Below, piece after piece: positions 55,229 to 64,000 of a DNA stretch of 64,000 bases (the stretch's first letter is position 1; the number at the start of each line of letters is the position of its first letter). The notes below the pieces were generated by a model. The model made no database searches, was not told the origin of the DNA, and worked only from the letters and a program-made list of their open reading frames with translations. The position numbers and the translations under genes are program-made. The DNA lies in the NCBI RefSeq assembly GCF_010389155.1, contig NC_057764.1, positions 10,540,001 to 10,604,000 on the forward strand. The letters are read 5' to 3'. This DNA is from Erigeron canadensis (lineage: Eukaryota; Streptophyta; Magnoliopsida; Asterales; Asteraceae).

Positions 55229-55925
55229 TGTAGATGCAGATTCGGTGTGACAATCGCAACATAGATTTGATTGAAAACGTTTATGTTTTTAGGAACTTGT
55301 GTGTAATCATTTAAATAAGAACTTGTGTTGATATTTAATGATTACGTTTGAACTTCAATATTATATCTGTTTGTGTTTTGTATAGTGTTTGTGTGTTATA
55401 TATTGTTTTGCAGGTACAAGAACATAGAATCAAGGTTTATAAGTGTCGTAGAACACTTAAACGATGATTGGATGTTATGTACGAGACAAACGAAGTCAAA
55501 CAAAGAGTCAAAGGCACGTCCCTCGTGCTGACGTCATCAGCATGAAGGATTACCCTCGTGCTGACGTCAGCACGAGGTGAATTGACTTATTGTTAGTTCA
55601 GGCCTAATTACGTGATTAAGGCCGAAGCCTACACAACCCAATATCAATTAGTATAAATAAAAGACCTAATCTACGGAATTAGGTTAATCCTAGTGAATGA
55701 TTTACGAATTCTTGAGAGTTATTCACGAATTAACGATCTAAGGTTATTTGTTCCTTCGTGTGATCTCCTACACGAACCACAAGCCTTGTGCATCTCCTTG
55801 GGTTGGTTAATTGCTTCTTAATCAACAAAAGGCAATAGCAATCTAGTTATCTCAAGAGGATTCCGCACTCTTGACATAACGAATCACGTCTTATTACGAT
55901 CCACGCAACGATAGGGCACCTTACA
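55229..55925 (+). repeat. Solo LTR of element A's family inside G (697 bp)
   Basis: Starts TGTAGATGCAG, ends GGGCACCTTACA, flanked by TTGAC on both sides (55224-55228, 55926-55930). Closely similar to 8398-9080. Contains TGACGTCA at 55529-55536 and a perfect 24-bp palindrome (55554-55577) centred on TGACGTCA at 55562-55569. It splits G's RT just after its catalytic motif. Confidence 0.95.
55554..55577. promoter_or_regulatory. 24-bp perfect palindrome centred on TGACGTCA
   Basis: All 12 base pairs of each half match (half-site CCTCGTGCTGAC). Central TGACGTCA is a bZIP/TGA-type site. A related but imperfect copy is in the LTR of A at 8715-8742. Confidence 0.75.
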
Positions 55926-56859
55926 TTGACCCAAAAATAATGTCATCAACATATATTTGCACAAGAAGCACATGTTTACCTTGTTTGCGAATAAACAGGG
56001 TAGGATCAACAGTACCTTTGGTAAAGCCACCTCGAATTAAGAAAGTAGATAAGGAATCATACCATGCTCGGGGTGCTTGCTTAAGACCGTAGAGAGCCTT
56101 GTCTAACCTGTAGACATGGTTTGGTCTTTTGGGATCAACAAAACCTTCTGGTTGTTCAACGTAAACTTCTTCTTTGAGATCACCATTCAAGAAAGCTGTC
56201 TTCACATCCATTTGAAACACAATGAAGTTTCTGAATGCAGCATAAGCTAAAAAGATCCGAATGGCTTCCATTCTTGCAACTGGAGCAAAAGTTTCGTCGA
56301 AATCAACACCAGGTTGTTGGCAATAACCCTTTGCAACTAATCGAGCCTTGTTCCTTACTACCACTCCATTCTCATCCTTCTTGTTCTTGAAAATCCACTT
56401 TGTGCCAATAGGTTCATTTTTCCTTGGATTTGGAATTAATCTCCATACTTTCAGTCTTTCAAACTAAGCGAGTTCGTCTTGCATAGCTTTAACCCATTCT
56501 GGATCTCGAAGAGCTTTAGAAATAGTTTTGGGTTCAATATTGCTAAGAGAAAGTGCAACCAGACACTCATTCACTGAAGTACAAGTAGTTACTCTGGCTT
56601 GTGGATCTCCAATAATTTGATCTGTAGGATGATCTTTTCGCATACGTGACCATTTGCGATCATGAGGAAGAGGATCTTGTTGATTGACATCAACATTATC
56701 ATCATTAAAACTAGAGTTTTGTTGAGAGATGGAATCATATCTTGGTAGAACAGCTTCCTCGTAAGATGGATGATCGAAATCAAGAGGTACATATTCATTT
56801 GGAGTGTTTATCGGATTGGTAGTCTGGGTAAATTGGGTAGGTTGTTCTTGAACATTCAC
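55926..56859 (-). pseudogene. Element G reverse transcriptase, N-terminal part
   Basis: Starts in the linker (DHPTDQIIGDPQARV), runs through WVKAMQDELA, a TAG at 56464-56466 where relatives have Gln, then [40 protein letters not shown] and [16 protein letters not shown] to the catalytic YVDDIIFGS at 55930-55956, where the solo LTR cuts it. Well conserved apart from this. Confidence 0.93.
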
Positions 56860-57836
56860 TGGAGAAGAATTATCAGGAGAGGATTGAGAAGAAGAATCAT
56901 TAGAAGAGGATGAAGAACTACTACTTGAAGAAGTAGCATTTTGCTCAGATGAACTTGATGATGATTCACGAAGGTTGTCAGGAACTGGATCATTGTTCGG
57001 AATTGGTTCAATGATGACTTGAGGTCCTCATCATGAATCGGTTTTGAATTGTAGAATTCTTCAAAAAGAATGTCTAACTCATCACTCGTTGGAGCTGGAA
57101 ACTTCTTGAATTTGGATGCTAAAGTAGAAGTCCTTGATGAAGTACTTGAATCACTTGGACCATTATTTGTTGGTAGCAAACTTTCTTGCTCGAAAATCAT
57201 GCCCGACATCTCATCAAACCAAACATTCATTGTTTCTTGAATCGTATTTGTTCGGCGATTGTAGATTCGGTAGGCAATCGATGTCTTGGAATAACCAACA
57301 AAGTAACCTTCATCAACTTTCTTCTCGAATTTTCCAAGATTTTCCCGATCACTCAGAGTATAACAAACACACCCAAAGATATGAAAATAGTTGATGTTGG
57401 GTTTCCGTTTGTTAACACCCTCATAAGGAGTCTTCTCAAAACGCTGATTAACAATGGACCGATTCTGAGTGTGACAAGCAGTGTCAACAGCTTCAGCCCA
57501 CATGTTGGAAGGTAACTTAGAATAAGCTAGCATGGTTCTTGCAGCTTCCACAAGCGTTCGATTTCTCCTTTCAACGACACCATTTTGTTGTGGGGTACGA
57601 ACCGCAGAGAATTGGTGAGTAATGCCTTTGGATTTACAAAATTCATCAAACACGGCATTTTTGAACTCAGTTCTGTTATCCGAACGGATGTAACGAACTG
57701 GAAGTTGAAGATTTACTTGAGTAGAAGTGATGTAATCGATCAAAGTTTGAGTTGTTTCATCTTTGGAGGCAAGAAACTTGACCCAAGTATATCTTGAATA
57801 ATCATCAACGATAACCAAAATGTATTTCTTCCCATT
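56860..57836 (-). pseudogene. Element G integrase core and tail
   Basis: VIVDDYSRYTWVKFLASKDE, IRSDNRTEFKN (second Asp; the usual Gly of DNGTE is Arg), TPQQNGVVERRNRT (catalytic Glu) and GKFEKKVDEGYFVGYS. The first catalytic Asp is in the preceding piece (HMDLCEPMKV). A TGA at about 57837 separates the two. Frame is lost near 57030 in the acidic linker. Confidence 0.9.
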
Positions 57837-58500
57837 TCAGCTTTGAACTTTCATTGGTTCACAAAGATCCATGTGAAGCAAATGAAGAGGTGCTAAAGAA
57901 TTTAGAGATTTCTTCGGTTTATGAGAAGCTCGTTTTATCTTCCCAACGGCACAAGAAGGACAAACATCCTCACTTTCATACTTATAGTCTGGCAAGCCTT
58001 CAACAAGATGCTTATTGACTAAAGTATTGATGGTAGGAAAATTTAGGTGAGAATGTCTTCTATGCCACAACCAAGAATTCTTTGAAGTAGCCTTTGAAAT
58101 GAGACAAATATTATCAGTTGGTTGGTTATCATCAAGATTGACGGTAAAGAGGTTATCATCACGGTCGCCACACAAAATGTCAACTCCATCTAGAGTTTGA
58201 ACCTTGCAGAGAGATTGTCGAAAAAGAACTTGAAGATTGTTGTCACAGAATTGTCCAACACTGAACAAGTTATGACTTAATCCTTCAACATAGTGAACTT
58301 TCTTAATGACAATTCCATTGCGTTCAATGTCGCCATAGCCTAAGATAGGAGCGAAATTGTTGTTACCAAAACGAACAGTTCCCATGAATCATTCGATAAA
58401 GTTCTTGAGCAATGCTTTATTGCCAGTCATGTGTTTTGAACATCCGGAATCGAGTATCCAAACACAGATGGTTATTTCCTGCAATCAAAGAAATTTAACC
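57837..58500 (-). pseudogene. Element G protease and integrase zinc finger
   Basis: The aspartic protease motif WILDSGCSKHMTGNK lies at about 58425-58465, intact. A TGA near 58393 follows (KNFIE then FMGTVRFGNN). Then LSHNLFSVGQFCDNN, WLWHRRHSHLNFPTINTLV (His-His), CPSCAVGKIKRASH (Cys-Cys) and HMDLCEPMKV. In this family the protease frees gag from pol. Confidence 0.88.
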
Positions 58501-58981
58501 GACTTTAGGTACCCACTTGAAGACGGGTCCTTTGTGGTTAGTTAAAACAGGCAGGGTATATAACTTAGGATATGCATACAAACATGCTTTTGAATCAACA
58601 TACTTATTAACAAGCACATTATCAACAAGCACATTTGGATCAAACAAATGAATATTAACACATGAATCAAAAGTAACATGTCTACCACCATTCAAACCAT
58701 ACAAATAAGAGCGTAATTAACATTGTTTACAACATCACAAGGCATTGCCTTGGCATCATTAACATTTGTTTTCAAAGATGACTTAAAAGATAAATTGTTT
58801 GAAACATCAGAAACAAGCTTCTTCTTACAACCCGCTTTTCTCCTTTGCCTTTTCTTCTTTTTCTCAACTTTAGTGATCTTAGGTACTAATGACTTAGCTA
58901 CCCATTTAGACTCACTAATCAAGCTCTTTCCACCTGTGGGATTGACAATAAGAAGATTAGAACGAGAATTTTGAAGAACTT
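58501..58981 (-). pseudogene. Element G gag-protease junction, broken
   Basis: Two short frames: KVEKKKKRQRRKAGCKKK (basic, Lys/Arg-rich) and LNGGRHVTFDSCVNIHLF up to FKWVPKVG, the WVPK motif usual just before protease. Frameshifts near 58700 and 58960. Confidence 0.65.
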
Positions 58982-61545
58982 TTATCTTTTTAGTCTCTTT
59001 TGAGGGTGCGGAAACTTCTTGTTTCTTAGGTTTATCATGAGAAAACCAGCCATATCTATCCTATACCTAGTTGCACCATTTGAAGCATCCCTAGTTAGCA
59101 AAACTGAGCTAGATTTAGATACTTTAGGTAATGAACGAGATTGAGAGTTAGATGAAGAAACATTTGAGTTGATTTCCAGAAGTTTCTCTTTGTTGTATTT
59201 GATTTTGGGAATGGTCTCAACTTGTTTGGTTTTGACATGCTTTTCGGAGGTAAGACACTTTGTTTTTAACTTATTAATTCTTGGTTTTTTGACAGTCTTT
59301 GGTTCAGTCTTGACAAGTTTTGGAATGACTTGTTTCTTAGAATAATGTGAAGTTGGATATTTGGAAAACAATTTTGGAGATTCCTCTTTTGATTCAACTT
59401 TGATTTTGGTAGATTCAATCTTTTTCTCAGTTTCAGAATCAAAAGCATATTCTCCCTCCATGAATTTATCAAAATCATCTTTTTTGAAAGGTTCAACCGG
59501 AGATATTTTTGAAAAATCAGGAATCTTGGTATCCAACTTTACACTATGGGTAGTCTCAGAAATGAAATCAACTTGAACTGACACATCTTTGGTTTCACAA
59601 GAAATTAAAGTAGAAGTATCAATACCTATACTAGCACTAAGCTTAGGGTGAACAACTAACTCTTCAAGAGACTCACAAGTGAAAAACCTAAAGTAGTACC
59701 ATATCAAAACTAAACTATGCGCAAGTTCATCATGAGATAAATCAGATTGCACATAATCATCAGCTATAACAGTAGCAGCATTTTGACATGAACACTCAAG
59801 AGAATCAGTCAAGGTTTGGGTGGAGGAAACAGTAGATGAAACAGAAGTAGTCTGAGTGGAATGGTCTACTAAAGCACTTAGGTCAGTTTGAGTAGAAGCA
59901 TCCATACAAACTTTCTTAGTATCCACAACAACTAATTTATCCTCCGAATTCAAACTTTGAGACTTAAGTTTTTCAATTTCATTTTTATGAGATTTCACCG
60001 TGTGTTGCAAACCTTCTATTTGTTTTTCCAAAATGGTAGATGAAACATACATTTTAGTAGGTTTAGGTGAATTACCAACTGTATCTTGGTTTTGGAAATT
60101 TGATGCTATTTCTTCCAATTTGAAAATTGAAGATTCTTTCGAGTTATTTGAAGCATTAATAACATCATAGTTAACCAAAAAATCATTTTGTGGTATTTTC
60201 TCAACATCATCAGTCTCAATTTCGTCATCCAGTGGACGAATAAATTGTTGTACCATACCAAGGCGAAGAAATTTTTCATCATACAGAGGTTCAATTTGAT
60301 CTTTGGCTTTTTGTAATGGAGAGATATTCTCAAATCCTAACCCATGAAGAAGTTCCGATCTGTCAATCTTTGACTTGTTGAAATAGGCGGTAAAATCCAA
60401 AAGAGGGTTTTGTTCGACTTTATATAACTTTTCTTGATAAAAAAGTATATTCTTTTTAAATTCCTCTATTTGGTTTTGAAGAGTTTCAATCTCAACGCCT
60501 TTCAAAAAACAAGTATGATTTAAATCAGAAATCTTTCGCTCAAGTTCAATATTGTTAGGTTTGGATTCTAAAAGTTTCTTGTTAAGAATATCAACATCCA
60601 TTTGTCTTGCATTGGCCTGAAGCCACTCATTGGTCTTTTGAATTTCAAGATCTTGATTGGCTTTTTCAAGATCATGAATGGTCTTTTCATGTTTATAACA
60701 CTTATGCAATAACTTAGAATCAGGAGATGCATTCAACTCACACTCTTTAACCAACATTTGATCTTTGTAGGTTTGAAAATCTTGTTTAATAGTATCATAA
60801 TCAAAAAGTAATTTCGAATGTTCTTCAAAGAGTTTTGAAAATTCACTTTTAGAAAATGAAATACTATTTTTCAACTTCTTATTTTTGTTGGCTAAAGACG
60901 TAATATGAGTTGTCAAGTTAGATAAAGCTAAATCAAACGACTCTTTATCTTTAACTAAAGAAAAAGTAGAGTGTAGATTTACCTCATCATCCGGGTACTC
61001 TTCATCAGTGCTTTTAGCTTCAAATGCTTTGTTCTTGGCCAACCTCGCCATGAAGCACACATTTGCAGAGAGATCTTCATCTTCATCATCTGATAGCAAA
61101 AGCCACTTGTCATCTTCAGCCAGCAATGCATAACCAGCTTCCACTTGCTTTGCTAAAAGCATCTTCCGCTTGTAGTACTCATAGTTTCTCTTGTGGGGTT
61201 GCTTGCAATCAATTTCAAAATGACCAGGAATACCACAGTTATAGCACTTTTTATCAGAAGCTTTCCCCTTTTCAACTTGCTTGTCATAACTATCAGCTTT
61301 CTTTTCCACATGCTTAGATCCACTTGATTCACCTTGACCATTATTCTTTGAATGATAGTGTTCCTTCTTGGGAAATGCACTTGTGGAAGAAGTGCGGAGA
61401 TTGTTGTTAGTTCGCCTCGCTTTGTAGTACTTTTTTTTAAGTGCTTGGTAACTACGGCAAGAGCTTGATATAATTCGTCAGAAACACCATCTCTTGGAAC
61501 CAACATATCATCTCCCTCCTCATCAGACGAAGAAACAACTACCAT
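58982..61545 (-). pseudogene. Element G gag C-terminal part: zinc knuckle and long coiled coil
   Basis: A 775-codon open frame (58982-61309) starts with zinc knuckle CYNCGIPGHFEIDC, then DEDEDLSANVCFMA, and about 300 residues of charged coiled coil (SNLTTHITSLANKNKKL, HKCYKHEKTIHDLEKANQ, LERKISDLNHTC), ending in a Ser/Thr/Lys-rich tail. A frameshifted piece (61310-61545, VVSSSDEEGDDMLV) links it to the capsid. Long coiled-coil gags are a Sirevirus trait; the coil may bind host or particle partners. Confidence 0.85.
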
Positions 61546-61584
61546 TTGTCTTTTAAGAGCTTCAGAAACCTTCTTTTCAACAAT

Positions 61585-62286
61585 TTATGCCAAAGGATCA
61601 GAAGATACAACTTCTGGCATTTTGTTTGATGAAGCTTTGTTTAGAACTTGATGTTCATTGAGTTTGAAGGATTCATGAAGATTATGGATGGTGAACTTGG
61701 CCAGATTTTGATGTTGCTTAATCTGAGTTCCATAATCTTCCCACTCAGGACCAAGAGCTTTCATGAATTTGATGTTTAACTCAATCTCTGATTTGTTGAC
61801 ATTGTTCTTCCTAAGTTCATTTATGACATTGCAGAATCTACAGTAGACAGCCTCTAGAGATTCATTTGGCAATTTGCTGAAGTTGTCAAACTCAGTCAAC
61901 ACATTTGTCAATCTAATTGTTGAAGTTAGGTCAGATCCTTCCATTTGTCTTGCCACCTCATCCCATATCTCCTTGGCTGTATCATAAGAATCAACAGAAC
62001 CATAGATTTCATCTGGCAGTGCTTTGTATAAGCATGATCTAGCTCTGTTATCTGCAGCTGTTCGATCTTTTTGTTCAGCATTCAAAAGATCAAGAGTGAG
62101 TATTGCACCAGTGGTGGGATGGCGATGAACTGCAAGTCCATTAAGAATGGAATCTTTTAGAAGGTGACCATTTGGTTGACATTCCACATAATCCATGAAT
62201 CTTTTCTTCTATAGTCCATAAGAACCACGGTAGAGAACTAGAGGTCTTGTGTCAGAACCTAATGCCAAAGCTTCACAAGAAGCCAT
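61585..62286 (-). pseudogene. Element G gag capsid part
   Basis: Start ATG 62284-62286 (MASCEALALGSDTRP). TAG at 62209-62211 in a place where relatives have Trp (GSYGL then KKRFMDYV). Then open to 61585: AKEIWDEVARQMEGSD, NESLEAVYCRFCNVINELR, IKFMKALGPEWEDYGTQIKQ, a UBN2-type copia capsid. The stop at 61585 precedes the zinc-knuckle part. Confidence 0.9.
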
Positions 62287-63505
62287 TTGAAAGAGATTTG
62301 ATTTGGAACTTCAATTAGAATGAAAGTTGAAATTTTCAGAAGCTGAAACAATCTTGAGAAGATCATTTTAGGATTAAGAAGAGTAAGACGATTTAGAGAA
62401 GATCGTCTTGAATGAACTTTGATGAAATTTGGCTAAGTATGAAATGAAACTGAAATTGAGGAATGATTTTGTGATTTGGAAATGGAAATTGAAAAAGAAT
62501 TAAAGGAAATTGAAAAAGAAATTGAAGTATAAAGAACTTTGAAAATGAAACGATCTAAAAAGAGATCGTCTTGGAATTTTGATCAAGGAAATGAAACGGT
62601 CTTGATAATATCGTTTTAGAAGACTTGAAAATTTTTCTAAGTGTTTTTGAGAATTTTTGGACAGAGATTTGTTTTGAATTGGAATGAATTAGATTTGAGC
62701 AAAACCAATCAATAATGATCAGTTACCCAGGAAGTGTGTGATTCCCAATCACAACAACTTCTGATGATCAACCTCACTAACACAACAAACAGCAAATACT
62801 GAGACGATCTTGGTCAAGATCGTTTTAGTGTCAGGTAACTGAGACGATCTTGGCAAGATCGTCTTAGTTTCTGCCAACTCTTTTTCAAAGTTTAAACACT
62901 TTGAATTTTGACCAAACCAATCCAAAATGGATCAGTTAGCCACAAACAACACTTTTCCAACAACCACACTTGCTAGAACGATCTTGTGAGGATCGTCCTA
63001 CAAGCCACAACACAAAATGTATCAAATATGGAAAAACAACCACCGAGACGATCTTAAGGAAATCGTCCTAGTGAAGATCGTTTTGAGATCTTCTTCTCCA
63101 ACAGAACATAAAGTAAAAACTCCATTGATGAATTTTCAAGCTTCAATAACTTTCGATTTACTGAGTGTTAGAATGTGAAATCACTTGCCAAACGTTTGTA
63201 ATTACGTCCGCAACAAATCCTAATACACAATTCAGCTTATAACACAACAGAATCAAAACCCAATTTTTAGCGCCAAAACTAAAAAATTTCAATCTAGAGA
63301 TTTAGATCGAATTGGAACTTGAAACTTGACAGGATTATGTATTGAGCTATGAGGATTCGATTGGTGAACAAAAACTAATGATTTTATGTGATTTTTCTGG
63401 TGAAAAATGATGAAACAGTGACGGTATAAAAAACGATTTTTGAAATGAAATTGGATGAAAATTGAGATCAAAATCAGTTATGGATCGATATGAAAGTGAT
63501 GTTTT
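62287..63505 (-). other. Leader of element G with GATCTTG palindromes
   Basis: No long ORF. At least seven imperfect inverted repeats of type ACGATCTTG/CAAGATCGT lie between about 62365 and 63090; the best are 62804-62823 and 62842-62864. AT-rich, with purine-rich GAAATTGAAAAAG runs near 62470-62530. Confidence 0.65.
62804..62864. repeat. Two adjacent ACGATCTTG palindromes in G leader
   Basis: 62804-62823: arms ACGATCTTG/CAAGATCGT, 2-base loop. 62842-62864: arms AGACGATCTTG/CAAGATCGTCT, 1-base loop. Each is followed by a TTTTAGTGTC- or TTAG-like tail. Confidence 0.85.
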
Positions 63506-63517
63506 GCTCTGATACCA
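63506..63517 (-). other. Primer-binding site of element G
   Basis: Minus strand TGGTATCAGAGC, two bases after the LTR, complementary to initiator-Met tRNA. Confidence 0.92.
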
Positions 63518-63519
63518 CA

Positions 63520-63830
63520 TGTAACAACATGATTTCTGCTATTGATTTGATCTCAACAATGGCGGTTCAAGTGTGTGTGTTCTTGGTGTGTTTAGTGTGT
63601 GTGATTTTCTAGAGAGACAGAGAAAGAGACGATCTGTATATGTTGTATGTGTAAAATGGATCAAAAGCTTATGATTTCTAAGGAGTTGAGGGTATTTATA
63701 GTCTAAATCTACAATTAAGCTAATTGACACTCCTAGTCCCTCAACCTTAGAAATCATTTCACCATGTCTTAACAACAACAACGTCCACTAACTTAAATTA
63801 CAATTTATCACTATTTTTGGATTTCTAACA
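63520..63830 (-). repeat. 5' LTR of element G (311 bp)
   Basis: Near-identical to 51983-52293. Minus-strand TATA box TATAAATACC at 63691-63700. Right flank TCAAT is the second target copy. Confidence 0.95.
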
Positions 63831-64000
63831 TCAATCGACAAAGAAAGGTATGAAATCCAAGATATTTATTAATATTAAAATAATTACAATAGGAATTAAG
63901 AAAAAAGCCTCCTATTATGGTGATTATGAGAAGGTGCTATAACGTCAATTCCCAGTTTGCTTTCTTCAGTTGCTTCACTTTCACCAAAAATTTGAGGATA
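63831..64000 (-). pseudogene. Continuation of element C: end of an antisense ORF
   Basis: Minus frame from 64000 reads YPQIFGESEATEESKLGID and on to a stop at 63896-63898, followed by an AT-rich 3' flank. As C is a plus-strand Tat element, this would be antisense, the same arrangement as in F, although the sequence does not obviously match F's ORF. Too short to assign. Confidence 0.35.

Larger units (their letters stand above)
51983..63830 (-). mobile_element. Element G: complete but defective Ty1/copia, Sirevirus-like
   Basis: Identical-length 311-bp LTRs at both ends, target duplication TCAAT (51978-51982, 63831-63835), primer site, gag, protease, integrase, RT, truncated RNase H and a 2.4-kb 3' region. 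LTRs differ at five positions by hand count (about 98.4 percent identity). A long coiled-coil gag and several purine tracts are Sirevirus traits. Interrupted by a solo LTR of element A's family. Confidence 0.94.

Noticed and set aside
58723..58974. Small plus-strand ORFs opposite G gag
   Set aside because: Mirror of the Lys-rich minus-strand gag tail; Phe/Leu-rich only because AAG/AAA reads as CTT/TTT.

Overview
The window is plant nuclear heterochromatin built almost entirely from nested retrotransposons. I see no host protein gene, rRNA, tRNA, CRISPR array or bacterial-type operon. Plant origin follows from the families: Ty1/copia elements with initiator-Met tRNA primer sites and Sirevirus-like traits (long coiled-coil gag, extra 3' ORF, several polypurine tracts), Ty3/gypsy Tat elements with a second RNase H, a Tekay/Del-like chromovirus with 2.8-kb LTRs, and plant L1-type LINEs. 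The extra ORF of the first copia element resembles ORFs I know from daisy-family (Asteraceae) retroelements, so Asteraceae is my best guess. That guess is inference, not proof.

Layout. 1-9080: element A (+ copia), left end outside the window, with a decayed pol, a 2.85-kb spacer, an env-position extra ORF and a 3' LTR (8398-9080). A sits inside the 3' part of element B (- copia, 9081-16853), whose gag, pol, primer site and 5' LTR are visible. B abuts LINE1 (16854-19582). A truncated Tat LTR (19583-20571) separates LINE1 from LINE2 (20572-25126). Next comes Tat element D (-, 25127-about 32420), carrying a Tekay-like solo LTR (29825-32140, TSD GTAGG). D joins, through a partial LTR at about 32420-32690, to a second Tat element F (-). 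F is split by the nearly intact chromovirus E (34554-45870, TSD ATCAG) and by a solo LTR (46435-47367). F's gag is cut by Tat element C (+, LTR 49795-50620), an internally deleted copy that is itself split by the complete but defective copia element G (51983-63830, TSD TCAAT). G's reverse transcriptase is split by a solo LTR of element A's family (55229-55925, TSD TTGAC).

How it works together: this is a time-ordered stack. E and G have LTR pairs about 99 and 98 percent identical by hand count and are young. D, F, LINE1 and LINE2 are older and broken. Every coding region is damaged by stops, frameshifts or deletions. E is closest to intact: two stops and one single-base frameshift, with an 858-codon open RT-RNaseH-integrase. 

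Most noteworthy: TGACGTCA-centred palindromes in both the LTR and the internal spacer of A; a GACGATCTTG/CAAGATCGTC palindrome shared by unrelated gypsy and copia elements; a spliced, antisense coiled-coil ORF with its own TATA box in F; and a dense TTTCGG/CCGAAA array in the LTRs of E. No wholly new system is proven here.
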